Of a stretch of 64,000 nucleotides of DNA, positions 23,567-36,326 are shown one piece after another. The stretch comes from Hirsutella rhossiliensis. Taxonomy: Eukaryota > Ascomycota > Sordariomycetes > Hypocreales > Ophiocordycipitaceae. Every line of letters starts with the position of its first letter. The first letter of the stretch is position 1. The position numbers were made by a program, and so were the translations under genes. The stretch spans positions 806,001 to 870,000 of the forward strand of contig NW_025408685.1 in assembly GCF_020360975.1 (NCBI RefSeq), written 5' to 3'. The notes beneath the pieces are model-generated. The model did no database searches. It saw only the letters and a program-made list of their open reading frames with translations, and was not told where the DNA came from.

Positions 23567-24107
23567 CGACACGCCAGGCTTTCTAACCATACGCCATACG
23601 CCATACGGACCCGTATGGTTTATGGTGTATGGTTTGTTCTCATATGGTGAAATAAACCATATATTGCCCATACGAGAAATGACGTCATTGCTCATGACAC
23701 CCGTGGCAGTTACGACGTTATCCATCTACGATGGAGATATTTTTCTCAGGCAAACAACCCAAGGAGCGAACTCACCGCGGAATGCACGAATTGAACGGCA
23801 TATGAGAATCAACTCAAATATCCCTAATGTAATTTGGGTCTGCTATTGCATTTTCAGTTCTACACGCAACCTATTCCTAGCTTCCGAATTATGTTTTTGG
23901 GTGACATACCGTGACAATCTAAGCAACGTTGGTTACCCTACACTCTTTTCGCCGCATTCATGAGGAATCCTCTGCAGACACCTTCCCCTGTTTTCTTACT
24001 TTCTTGGCATGCAATTGTTAAGAAAGTAGCGCAATTTCCCACCAACTCGCCTAACAACTGCACGTTAATCATTCCAGCCGCGCTTTGCGCTGGCTTCGGC
24101 AGCAGCC

Positions 24108-25560
24108 ATGGCATCTGCCACGAGCTCGCATGCCAGCCCAGATCCCTTTGATCTGGGTGTCCATACCCCGCCCAACCTCGCGCGATTAGCCCGTGCATCT
24201 CAGCTTCGACACAGTTCCCCCATTGCGAGCCGTCCCATTGGTCTCACATCCGCGTTTCGGCGACCGGCGGCGACGCCGTCCTCGCCCTTATCAGACTCTC
24301 CAATGCCGCCGCTACGGAAGGAGCGCAGCGTGAATCCACCCCGAACCGGCCTGGCTCGGCCGAGTCCGTTAACCTCCAGCCGGTCTCGATCGTTGAAGCT
24401 GCCAACAAGCTCGCAGTTGAACAAACAAATGCCTACAACGCCAAAATGACAGTGTTCCGAGCCTTTGTGAATCATTCGAACAGACAGCCAAACAATACAC
24501 GTCCGGCCTTGAACACAGCTTTGCGGAACAATTTTCCAACAGCTTCCTCGACTTTTGGAAGCAGGCGCTCTCCGACCTCAATTCCGCACCCGCCCGACCT
24601 ACAGCAGCGTCGCCGCCGGTCGCCCTGCAAGCCAGCCCTCGGGGCCACACTCCCACGGCCGCCGCAGCCCCGCAACAGCAACGACCACAACAACCAATCT
24701 CCCGTCTCCAGGGACGACCAATCCCCGCCCCACCAAAAGAAGACCTCCGTGTTTTCGTGCGGCTCGATGCCGAAGCGCCGGCGCGAGACCACAGCAGCTA
24801 CGCAATTGGACCCACATCGCCGCCAAAGTCGGCATCGACTTGCACCGGGTCCCGGCAGCTTTCAAGGTAAACCCGGATGGGCCATCCGAACAACGGACGC
24901 TACCATCAGGGACCTCATCGTCCAGCGACAGTCGGAATGGTCCGAGGACCTAGACGCGACCTCGGTGGAGATTAGTCACAAATGGTACACGTACGTCGTG
25001 CCCAACTGCCCCGAAGACTTACGGACTTGCAGGGCAATGAAGTCAACTACGAGGCGGCCGTCAAAGACGAAATCGCCTGCCAGACCGGGCTCACACCCAT
25101 CAGCATCCGTCCCAGCCGGCACGATTCAAGCGACCTTCCGAGTAAGACGCTTATTGTGTCCTTCCTCGAGCCTACCCAGAGACCTTGGACTTTTGGCTCC
25201 AGCCGACTTGCCCGACACATCGTCAGATCCAGCATGCCCAGCCAGTGCAACAAATGCTGGATTTCCACGCTCGACACAGCTGTGACCGACAACCGTCCTG
25301 CAAGCGTTGCGGAAGGAACGGCCATGACGGTGAAACCTGCGTAGCCCTCGAGCAGTGCGCAAACTGCCTCGGACCCCATTCCGCAGATTTCTCGAAATGC
25401 CCTGCACGCCCTAAGCGATCACACGGCGTCATTCGCCGCCTGACGAAGGAGGAGAAACCCTCGTCCGACAGATGGGCACCCAACTATTTGCTCAGCGGAA
25501 GCAACAGTTCGAGCGCATAGACCAACCCGAACAGCTAGAACGAGACTCTCCGAGATTCTC
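24108..25560 (+). pseudogene. LINE 1 ORF1 (RNA-binding, CCHC), frameshifted
   Basis: ATG at 24108. Coding blocks collinear with LINE 2 ORF1: a Ser/Pro-rich start, a middle domain (DLIVQRQSEWSEDLDA, 24914 onward) and the knuckle region with HARHSCDRQ, CGRNGHDGETC and CANCLGPHSADFSKCP at about 25265-25410, then RRLTKEEK. At least four frame changes are needed. ORF1 proteins of Tad-like LINEs bind the element RNA and chaperone it during target-primed reverse transcription. Confidence 0.8.
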
Positions 25561-25782
25561 AATTCCATAGCTCCGAGCACTGCTCAGCCCGACGACCAGG
25601 AAGCCGAGCACCCAGATGACAGGTCACGGGGCAGGAGCGAAACCTCAGTCCTAAGCTCGACCAGGACCATGTCTCCGCCATTCATTATGGTAACCACGAC
25701 ACCTCAGCCTCAGAGCGAGGGCAACGAATCTAGACCAGCTTCCTTCAAAGAAGCGACGCATCAGCCCCATTGCACTATCTCC

Positions 25783-28700
25783 ATGACGAGACATCCCCGC
25801 GTGAACCAAAGCGACAAGAAGACCCTGCGAGTCTTCCAAGCTAACGTAGGCAAGATCTCGCCAGCACATGACTGCGCCCTTGCCTCGCCGACTCTGAACG
25901 ATACGACATAGTGCTCCTCCAGGAGCCGTGGACGGAAGCCAAGGACGGCCGATGTCTTACCAAAACCCACCCAGCCTACGATACCTTCTCCCAGTCGACA
26001 GCTGGGACGACAACAGCACCCGACCTCGAGTAATGACCTATGTCCGGCGGAGTCCCTGCCTGATGACAGATCAGAGGAGGCCTGTGGCGACCCGCGACAT
26101 TCTCTGGCTCACCATCAACAACATAACAGTAGTAAACTTCTATCGACAACCGCACTACGATGAAGCACTGGAGATGCTCCTCCAGTGGACCACACCAGGA
26201 AGGTGCCTAGTAGCAGGCGACTTCAACGCCAAACACAGTAGCTGGCAAACCGGCCGGCTCGATGGCCGAGGTGACGACATCGCCTTTGGGCCTCTGAGAA
26301 CGGCCTTAGCTTGCTCAACCCTGCCGATGTGCCAACGAACCCACATGGCAACACAATAGACCTCGCCTTCTCCAACATACCACTATCCGAAGCTGTCGTG
26401 GAGGAACACCTGGCCACCAGCTCTGACCACTTCACGCTCAGCGTGACACTCGCTGACCTGGCTCCGGCCTCGGTGCCGCTAGGAAAGGTCCGCCTCACCT
26501 CTGACGACGAGCTCGCTCGTTTCGCCGAAATGGTCGATTCCGGAGCAACAGCTATCCCGGCCGCGGCCTCGTCTCCCAAGAGCTTGATTCCCTGGCGTTG
26601 GCGCTCGTGGAACTTCTCCAACTGGCAGCCAAGGCCGCCGGTCGCCCCGTCCGCAAAGGGGCACGCAGCGCGCCCTGGTGGACAGAAGAATGCGCCCTCG
26701 CCGCGGCGGAATACCGCGCGATTAGGAGAGTCTACCCTCTCGGCTTCAATCGGGAAGTCCAGCTTGCAAAGAGAGACTTCCAGAAAGTCGTGCGGCGAGC
26801 CAAAAGACATTACTGGCGCAATCTGATCGACAGCTTCACTGACAGCGCCTCCATATTCAAAGCGGTCCGATGGCTGAGATCACCGGGCGCTTTCCAGCCT
26901 CCGCCCCTACAAGTAGGCGATGTAGTTTACGAGACGCAGCTTGACAAAGCCAATGCCCTACGGCGGGCGACGCTCGAGCGGCGCACGGCGGACGACGACA
27001 TCCCAGATCCGTGGATCCCAGTCGACACAACGAAAACCGTTCCTTCACGCAACAGGCGTCACTTGAGGAAGTGCGCGACGCAACCCTACGGACAGGAAAC
27101 ACGTCTCCCGGCCCCGACAGCATCACGGTACAAATGCTCAAGGCGGTATGGCATATTATCGGAAGCCACGTCCAGCGGCTGTACGAAGGCTGCCTCACCA
27201 TCGGCCATCACCCGAAGCCGTTCAGAGAGGCCGAAGTAGTCATGATAACAAAACCAGGCCGAAGGAACCTCTCGACCCTCGTGCCTGGCGACCCATCTCC
27301 TACTGTCCTGCCTAGGCAAAGGTCTCGAGCGGCTCATCGCACGCCGCCTGGCATGGGCCTCCGTCCACTACGGAGTCCTCCATTCACAACAAGCTGGCGC
27401 TCTCCGAAGAGATCTGCCGTTGACCTTGTTGCCGCTCTGCTGCATGACATTGAAGAGGCGTTTGCCCGCGGACAAGTTGCCACGTTGGTGACTATGGACA
27501 TCCAGGAGCCTTCGACACTGTCCTCCGCAACAGGCTGATCCTTCGCCTCCGTGAGCAGGGGTGGCCAGAACATCTCGCTCGATGGGCTGGTTCTTTCATG
27601 CATGACCGCTCGGCGCGCGTCAGATACCAGGACACTACCACGCCCAGCTCGCCTCTCAATGCGGCCTCCCAGGGATCACCAGTCTCGCCCATCCTTTTTC
27701 TGTTGTACACGGAACCAATTTACCGCCTAGGGAAGCCGAAGGGGCGCTTCGGCTACGCAGACGACACGGGTATCCTATGCATAGGTAACTCCCTGGAGAA
27801 GACAGCCGAGAGAGCGTCGCGCTATGTAAACGAACTTGTGGCCTGGGGCGCCGCCAACGGCATCGCCTTCGACCCGATGAAGACTGAGGTCATGCATTTC
27901 TGTCGAAGCAAACCTAAAGTTGCCCGCCTATATTTCACGGCGACTCAGAGAAGCGCCCTGACCGAGCACTGCGATGGCTAGGCATCTGGCTCGACAGCAC
28001 CCTGTCGTTCAAGACACACGTGGAAAAGTGGACAGCCAAGGCACAGGTCGTGGCCTATCACTTGAAAAGTCTGGCAAACACCAAACATGGTCCTCTTCCC
28101 GGTGCCGTTCGCAGAGCCGTAAGAGCATGTATCGAACCGGTGCTGCTCCACGGCACCGAGGCATGGTACCCCGGATTAACCAGCCCGCGATGGACCCAGC
28201 CAGCAAAAGAAGGACCATCCGGGATACAGCAACTCATCCGAAAGATGAACAAGTCGCTTCACACATCCATCCGAGCCATCCTGCCTGTTTGGAGGACGAC
28301 GCCGATCAATGCCCTCCATCGAGAGAGCGGCATTCCACCGGTGATACAACTGCTCGATGTCGTCGCAGCGCTTCGCGGCCCGCCTCAAGTCTCTCGATGA
28401 AGCCCATCCGCTTGCGAAACGTACAGTCCGGCCCAAGCCCCTGTCATCCACAGGTCGATCAAACTGAAGTACCAGGTGCCGCGAGAAGGCTTCGGACCCG
28501 ACTTCGACGCAGTGACCAGCTGCTGCCTTGCAGCAGGCGGCCAATTCTCCTCCCTCGCCGCTTCGGCGACGATCAGGCGCTGCCTCTGCAAACCGCCCCG
28601 AAAGACCAGTCAGCAGCGGATTTCCGCATTTGGCTCCGGTCAGTGCCACCACACACTCTGGTCGTCTACTCAGACGGATCGCTCTCCTCGGATGCAGCGG

Positions 28701-29487
28701 TCGGTTATGGCTATGCCATCCATCTGGATGGGCAAACCGTCCTAAGTGGCTGCGGCCGACTTGGGCCCGCTGAGGTTTTTGATGCGGAAGCGAAAGGCGC
28801 GCTCGAGGGCCTGCGCGCTGCCCTAAGCCTCCCACGATCGCAGAGGGTAGTCGTTTGTCTCGACAACATCGCGGCGGCAACATGCCTCAGAGGCATGCCG
28901 GCAGACTCCTCCCAGGATGTCTTCCTCGAGTTCCAGGCCCTGGCCACAGCACACGGTGCCACGGAGGTCCGCTGGATCCCCGGCCACACCAGCATCCCAG
29001 GCAACGAGCAGGCCGATGCCTTAGCGAAAGCAGGAACCTCTCAACCCGAGCCCGCAGGCGCTGTCCCGACACTGGCATATCTGCGCAGGGCTGCCAGGCA
29101 GCAGCCTGTGTGCATTTAAAGCCTGGTGGGAAGCCTCCGCACCCGAACAGTACAAGCCACTGCACCTTAAGCCGACGACCGGCTGCCCCTGAGCTCAAAC
29201 TCCCCGACCGCTTCTCCACCACCTGCTTGCAGCCAGAACCCGTCACGGGACTTTGCCGACTACCACGAGAGGTTCAACCACGACGATGCGCGACTGACGT
29301 GCTCATGTGGCCGACGAAAAGAGCCAAACCATGTCTTTATTGCCGAAAGATCGAGCCGCGGCATCGGATGAGGCTGACGCCCTCACCTACTGCAGCAGTC
29401 AATCGCGCAATAGGCAGAGACTTCGACAGGTTCGTCAAGCTGGCGAAGGCGTCCTCCTTCTTTGAATGGGCTTGCCCTCGCCACTAG
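25783..29487 (+). pseudogene. LINE 1 ORF2 (endonuclease, RT, RNase H), frameshifted
   Basis: From an ATG at 25783 (TLRVFQANVGKI, start of the APE-type endonuclease) to a TAG at 29485. Endonuclease block GDFNAKHSSWQ at about 26217; reverse transcriptase with GSPVSPILFLLYTEP and active-site YADDTGIL at about 27750; RNase H with VVYSDGSL (about 28655), AEAKGAL, and GNEQADALAKAG near 29000; terminal CSCGRRKEP cluster at about 29300. Frame changes occur about every 300-600 bp. Related to LINE 2 ORF2 throughout, so both descend from one lineage. Confidence 0.88.
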
Positions 29488-29990
29488 GCGGCTGCATCAC
29501 ACCTTTCCTCACCTCTTCCTTTGTTCAAATCCCCGGATTCGGCCAGGCAGAGGTGCTGCAACACCTTTGCCCGGCCGGGCCAACTGAGGCTGCGCTCTGC
29601 AGTCTCCGACAACGGTCCCTTGGAGACCAAAACTGAATGGCGATCTCACCGCCGCGCCTGCACGACCCGCTGACGGGCACCAGGTTCAACACGGAGCGCC
29701 TCAGAGCCGATGAAATGCTGGATGGTGGTTGTTTACGTTTGCGAGAGGAGACTGTAGACAGCCTACTAGCTCAGCACGTCCTGTGCCCCACCGGGACCTG
29801 AGCGGCCTCACGGCCGCTGGACGGAAAATACACATACATACATACATGAGGAATCCTCTGCATCCTTCCTTGTATTTTTACTTTCTTGGCACGCAAGTGT
29901 TAAGAAAGTAGCCTATTCTCACATACTTTCGCTTAACAAGTGCTCTTGACAAAACACCAATTGAGCCGCGCGCAAGCGCCGGCAGCGACC

Positions 29991-31617
29991 ATGGCACCAG
30001 CCTCAGGTTCGCATGTCGACTCCAATGCCTCGAGACAAGGCACGATCGCCGCCAAATCCGGCGGCTCACATATCGCATCTCCGACCTCGCTACCCGACGG
30101 AAGCTCGCCGAAACGACTCGTTTCCGCGGCCCAGCAGCTGGCCCAGTCAATCTCGTCCACCGAAACGCCTGAAGCTGCCGTCACGGAAGGAGCGCAGCTG
30201 GAAGAAGCCCGAATCTCTTCGACTCGGCCCAGCCCACTGAGCACGCGCCAGTCTCAATCCTCGAAGCGGCCACGAAAATTGCTCGCGACAAAACGGCAGC
30301 CCATAACGCCAAGCTGGCAGTCTTACGGGTCTTTAGCGAATCATTCGAACAAGCAGCAAAGCAGTTCACGTCTGGCACCGAAAACAGCATCGCCAAGCAA
30401 GTCGCCACCAAATTTCTCAAATTCTGGACTCAATCGCTTGCCGAACTCGAAGAACCACCGAAGCCCACGTACAGCAGCGTTCTCGCATCCGGCAAGCCGA
30501 AGCAAGGACAGCTGGCCTTTACAGCCTCCGCCCCACCACAGCGAAAACCACAGACCACCACTCGTCTGCCAGGACGACCGCCCGTAGCCCCACCGAAGGA
30601 AGACCTCCGTGTCTCGTCCGACTTGACGCTGACGCTCCGGCCCGAAACCACGAAAGATACGCAATCCGGACCCACATCGCCGCTAGAGTCGGTATTGACC
30701 TGCGCCGCATTCCGGCAGCCTTCCCGGTAAACACGGGCTGGGCCATCCAGGCATCGGATGTGGCCACGCGTGACTTACTTGTGCAACGGCAGGCGGAGTG
30801 GGCTGCAGACCTGGAAGCCGCGGCCGTAGAGATAAGCCAGAAATGGCATTCGTACGTGGTAGCCGATTGTCCTCGTAGGCTCACAGACCTACGAGGTGTC
30901 GTGATCAACTACGAGGAGGCGGTCAAAGAAGAGATTGCCTGCCAAACCGGACTGAAGCCCATCAGCATACGTCTATCGCGACACGACTCGGGTGATATGC
31001 CCACCCAGACCCTGATTGTGTCCTTCCTGGAACCCACACGAAGACCCTGGAGACTTTTCGGCGCCAGCCGTCTCGCCCGTTACATTGACAAACCCAGCAT
31101 CCCTAGCCAATGCGATAAATGCTGGGATTTCCACGCTCGCCACAGCTGCGACCGGACGGCGCGCTGCAGACGTTGCGGCAAGACCAACCATCGTAGCCAA
31201 GAGTGCGCAGCCCTCGAGCAGTGCGCAAACTGCCTCGGGCCACATTGCGCTGATGACCCTAAATGCCCTGCCCGCCCCATGCGCGTTCATGGCATTGTAC
31301 GGCGCCTGACGAAAGAGGAGAAGGGTCTGGTGAGGCAGGCGGGAGCTCAGCTCTTCGCGCAGCAGAAAAGACAGACACCAAACCACAACGTGCCCGAGCA
31401 GTCTTGTCAGAGCCCTGATTCGAGTCAGTTACGTTCTTCGGAGTCGCAGGCAGCTGGAGAGGATGGAAGCTCTGGCAGAAGCGCCACCCAGAGCGAGCCG
31501 CTTCTCACCCCTTGCATTGTCGTGGCCACGACGCCGCCGCACGCTAGCGATGACAACCAGTTCACCCCTGTCGTCCCGTCGAAGAAACGACGCACTAGCC
31601 CTGTGACGCTGCCCTAA
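29991..31617 (+). pseudogene. LINE 2 ORF1 (RNA-binding, CCHC), one main frameshift
   Basis: ATG at 29991; frame changes near 30590, then open to the TAA at 31615-31617. The C-terminal half (30760-31617) is intact and has DLLVQRQAEWAADLEA, then CDKCWDFHARHSC, CRRCGKTNHRSQEC and CANCLGPHCADDPKCP, three successive Cys/His knuckles at about residues 120-175 of that stretch, followed by a Ser/Gln-rich tail. Its stop overlaps the ORF2 start as TAATG (31615-31619), a coupled stop/restart arrangement known in LINEs, which suggests termination-reinitiation for ORF2 expression. Confidence 0.85.
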
Positions 31618-34600
31618 TGCATCACCGTCATCCCAACAATCGAAGCGACAGGAGGTCCTTGCGAGTCTTCCAAGCCAACGTGGGCAAGATCCTCCGGCGC
31701 ATGACACCGCTCGCGCTGGCTGATTCGGAGCGATACGACATTATCCTGCTGCAGGAACCATGGACAGGACTTAAAGACGGCCGATGCCTCACCAAGACGC
31801 ATCCGGCCTACGACACATTCTCACCCGTCACCGACTGGGACGGCCGCGACACTCGTCCGAGAGTCATGACATACGTCCGGCGCTCCGCAGGCCTCGTCGC
31901 TGATCAAAAGAGACCTGCGGCGACTCGTGACATCCTTTGGCTCACCGTGAACGGGACGACGGTAGTTAACTTCTATCGGCAGCCGGACTACGACGCGGCT
32001 CTGGAAATACTGCTTGGTTGGTGCGTGACGGATAAATGCCTTGTATCTGGCGACTTCAACGCCAAGCATCCCAGCTGGCAGGCCGGTCGACAAGAGCACC
32101 GCGGCGAAGACATCGCGTTCTGGGCCATGGATAACCGACTCAGCTTATTGAATGCTGTCGATGTCCCGACTAACGCGCGCGGCAGCACGATCGATCTCGC
32201 CTTCTCCAATATACCTTTGGCGGACGCGGTTGTTGAGGATCATTTAGCAACCGGGTCCGACCACTTTACCCTTAGTATCATGCTGCCTAGTCAAGCCCTA
32301 ACACCCTTCCATTATGCAAGATCCGCCTCAACCCGATGAGGAATTGAAGCGATTTGTCGAGCTGGTAGAAGCCGGTGCAGCTTTCATCCCGACTACAACC
32401 TCAACTCCCTCCGAGCTGGACAACTTTGCGTCGGCGCTGGTGGACCTTCTTGGTTGTGCAGCGAGAGCTGCGGGCCGACCCGTCCGTAAGACGACGCATG
32501 GGGCGCGGTGGTGGAACGAAGAGTGCGCAAAGGCGGCGGCCAATTATCGCGCGTGGAGGAGGGTGTACCCTCTCGGCTTCGACCGAGAAGTGCAGCTAGC
32601 CAAGCGGGAGCTTCACAATGCAGTGCGCCGAGCAAAACGCCTTTACTGGCGCGACTTGATCGACAGCTTTGCCGACGGCGACTCCGTCTTTCGGGCGGTC
32701 CGCTGGCTAAAATCCTCAGGGCCGTGCCAGGCACCTCCCCTGCAAGTAGACGGCCGAGTGTACGAGACGCAGCTGGAGAAAGCCACCGCCTTGCGGCGAG
32801 CAACCCTGGAGCGGCGCACAGCGAGCGACGACATCCCAGACCCGTGGATTCCCGTGAACACGGATAAGATGATTCCCTTTCCCAATCAGGTCTCCTTTGA
32901 GGAGGCTCGCGACGCCACTCTACGCACCGGGAACACATCTCCAGGCTCGGACAACATCACGGTGCGGATGCTTCGCGCTGTCTGGCATGCAATCGGCAGT
33001 CTCGTCCATCAGCTGTATCAAGGCTGCCTCAGGATTGGCCACCATCCGAAGCCCTTCCGAGAAGCAGAAGTGGTTATGATCGCCAAGCTAGGACGCAGAG
33101 ATCTGTCTACACCCCGCGCCTGGCGCCCCATCTCCCTTTTGTCTTGTCTCGGCAAGGGCCTCGAGCGGCTCATTGCACGGCGTCTAGCGTGGGCTCAATC
33201 CACTTCGGCGTACTACACCCACAACAAGCCGGCGCGCTCCCGAAGAGGTCGGCCGTGGATCTCGTAGCCGCCTTGGTTCACGACATCGAGGAGGCATTCG
33301 CCCGGAAGCAAGTCGCAACCCTGGTGACCTTGGATATACAAGGCGCCTTCGATACAGTTCTCTGCAATAGATTGGTCCTCCGCTTACGAGAACAAGGATG
33401 GCCATCGAACCTCGCGCGCTGGGCCGGCTCGTTCATGCAGGACAGATCGGCACGCATCCGTTATCAAGACATCGTGACGGATTCATCGCCCTCCAGTGCG
33501 GTCTGCCGCAGGGTCGCCCGTCTCGCCGATCCTCTTCCTGTTGTACACGGAGCCGATATATCGCCCAGGTCACTCTCAGGGACGCTTCGGCTACGCGGAC
33601 GACACTGCCATTCTATGCGTCGGTAATAGCCTTGATGAAACGACCGCCGAAGCATCTCACCATGTACGTGAGCTTCTTTCGTGGGGCGCCGCTAACGGAT
33701 CTCTTTCGACCCCGACAAGACAGAAGTGATGCACTTCTCTCGAACGAAGCCCAAGACGGCGCCGCCGGTGCTCCACGGCGAGTTTGAGAAACGGCCGGAT
33801 CGAGCGATGCGTTGGCTCGGCGTTTGGCTCGACAGCTCTCTCTCAAGACACACGTCGAGAAATGGACGGCCAAGGCGCAAGCTGTTGCCTTTCATCTTAG
33901 GAGACTGACGAACACGAAACATGGCCTCTGCCGAGTGCTATGCGACGAGCCGTCTGCGCTTGCGTCATCCCCGTGCTACTGTACGCGGCGGAGGCCTGGT
34001 ACCCTGGTCCGAAAAGCCCGCGCTGGACGAAGCCTTCCAAGGAGGGGCCGTCGGGGATTGGCAACCTCGTCAAGAAGATGAGCAAGGCACTCTACACGTC
34101 TCTTCGGGCTATTCTGCCAGTGTGGAGGACGACACCGACGAACGTGCTGCACAGGGAGGCGGGAATACCGCCCGTTCCTCTACTCCTCGAAGGGCGTCGG
34201 ACGGCCTTTGCTGCGCGCCTTAAAGCTCTCGACGAAGCTCACCCGCTCGTCCAGCGCACGTCGCGACCAAAAGCTCCCGTCGTGACCGTGAACAAACTTA
34301 TCAAGTTGAAGTACCAGAAACAGCCACAGCCCTTCCGTACCAGACTGCGGCGAGCCGACGAAATGCTATCGAGCTGCCCGAGACCTGCTTTACTGCAGCG
34401 CGGATTTGCCGAAGAGCAGACTGCGCCTCTGCAGAGTGCATCGAAACACGAGACGGCGAAAAAATTTCGCGACTGGCTTCAGGCACTATCGCCCCGAACT
34501 CTTGTCGTCTACTCCGACGGGTCTCGTTCTGAGGAAGGCCACATCGGATACGGCTATGCTGTTCACCGGGACGGATCCACCGTCTTGAGCGGCAAGGGCC

Positions 34601-35308
34601 GTCTTGGAACAGCTGAGGTTTTCGACGCTGAGGCGAAAGGGAGCCTTCCAGAAACTGACCGCATCTTTGTCTGCCTCGACAACCTCGCGACCGCAACATG
34701 CTTACGGGGCACGCCGAACGACTCCTCGCAAGAGGTCTTCCTGAGTTCCAATCTTTGGCGCGAAAATACGGAGCTGTGGAGGTCCATTGGATCCCCGGCC
34801 ATGCTGACATCCCAGGCAACGAGGAGGCTGATGCTCTGGCAAAGGCAGAGCATCACTGCCAGAACCCGCTGATGGCGAACCGACGCTAGCGCATCTGCGA
34901 AAAATTGCCCGACTGCAGCGGAAAGAGGCTTTCAGTGCCTGGTGGGAAACCTCTGCGCCGGAGCGATACAGAGACCTGAGGCTTAAAGCCACAACCAGCT
35001 GTCCGTCAGAATTGGCGCTCTCTCGGCCCCTGCTTCATAACTTGCTTGCAGCAAGAACCCACCATGGGGATTTTGCTGACTACCACGAAAGGTTTGGTCA
35101 CGACGATGCGCGACTGACGTGCTCGTGCGGACGACGAAAAGAGCCAGCACACATCTTTTACTGCAGAAAGGTTGCGCCACGGCATCGTATGCGGCTTGCA
35201 CCTTGGCCGGCTGCAGCCATCAACCGCGCAATCGGCAAGGACTTTGACAAATTCGTCAGGCTGGCGACAGCGAGCTCCTTCTTCGGAGGGATCTGCCCAC
35301 GCCACTAG
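31617..35308 (+). pseudogene. LINE 2 ORF2 (endonuclease, RT, RNase H), frameshifted
   Basis: Starts with the ATG at 31617-31619. Endonuclease LRVFQANVGKI, IILLQEPW, SGDFNAKHPSWQ and GSDHFTLSI run unbroken to about 32320; the frame then shifts to 32314-33267 (linker and RT start, SPGSDNITVRML, RPISLLSCLGKGLERL), again near 33230 (TLDIQGAFDTV, RT motif A) and near 33500 (SPVSPILFLLYTEP, YADDTAIL). From 33940 a long frame gives RNase H VVYSDGSR and AEAKGSL; the last shifts give WIPGHADIPGNEEADALAKA and the C-terminal CSCGRRKEPAHIFYC cluster, ending at 35308. About eight indels, no obvious run of C-to-T stops. Confidence 0.88.
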
Positions 35309-36326
35309 ACGGTCATCATTCTCCTCTCTCACCCTACCTTTCCTCTCAATTCTTTCTGTTACCTGCTCCGATCTCGGGCGGCGTCAAGGTCTCACGACCA
35401 TGCGATCGCCGAGGTCATCAAGGGCTGCAAGGCCCCAGAAGCAAATTGGCTGATCTGACCACGGGACAGCTTTCTTCGTGCCTGGACGTCCCGCTGACGG
35501 GCAACAGGTTTGTCATGAGCGCCGTTGAGCCGATGAAATGCTGGATAGTGGGTGAAGTGTACGATATGTAGCATGTAGACACCTGCTAGCTCAGCACGTC
35601 CTGTGCTCCCCTGCGGAGACCTGAGCGACCAAAAGTTGCTGGACGGAAAATACACTAAACTAAACTAAACTAAACTAAACTGAGGAATCCTCTGTTTTTA
35701 TCTGGCAAGGTTCGAGGACACGATCTACGTATTCGCGCTATCTTCACTAATGTCCCACTGCGCGAGGAGAACACGTCCATTCAATTTGAATCATCAAAGG
35801 TTCTGCAACTTGGTAAAACCTCACCAAACGTTAGTTGCACCCATCCACTCGCCAAGCATTTCAGCCGCGGGGGAACTTTACACCGCGTATGGCCATATAT
35901 GGTCATTCAGCCCGAAGGGCGTTTATTCAGTCAGAAAGAGAGGCATAAAACCTCTTCTCATTGGCTAATTGGCCTCCCCTGTACTCAACTCGTGCGGGGA
36001 GTGGTCGGTTGGCAACGCCACCAAATGAAGGCCATGCCGCAAACCCCTGAGCGTTGACTAGGTAACGAGCTAGCCGTTTCGAGAGCTTTTCTTCAATGCA
36101 AGTTTCCAAGCACACGCTTCCACTTCCATCGTGGGTCGAATCTATCGAACCCATCGGTTACTAACGGATTCTAGGTCAAATTTAGCTCCGCGGCCGACCT
36201 AGCTACAACATTCCTGGCACCACCTGCGGGTGTGTATTGCTGCAGCCACGCAAGTCCTCGCAAAGCCTCCCTGCCCGAGCAATATCTAGCAGTCTCGGTG
36301 GGAAAGAGGTGGATATATACGGTCAG

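Larger units (their letters stand above)
23977..29846 (+). mobile_element. Full-length Tad-like LINE 1
   Basis: Flanked by TGAGGAATCCTCTGCA (23961-23976 and 29847-29862) and ending in a (CATA)n tail. Two ORFs in the order of Tad-type LINEs: ORF1 with CCHC knuckles, ORF2 with endonuclease, RT, RNase H and a C-terminal zinc cluster. The 5' leader resembles that of LINE 2 (ACTTTCTTGGCA...TTAAGAAAGTAGC). The truncated copy at 2389-3158 belongs to this family. Confidence 0.9.
29863..35680 (+). mobile_element. Full-length Tad-like LINE 2, tandem to LINE 1
   Basis: Begins directly after the 3' target duplication of LINE 1 and ends in a (CTAAA)n tail followed by TGAGGAATCCTCTG at 35681-35694. The same target sequence therefore flanks both LINEs: site - LINE 1 - site - LINE 2 - site. 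Same orientation and domain plan as LINE 1, but a different tail and clearly divergent protein, so it is not a simple duplication. Confidence 0.9.
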
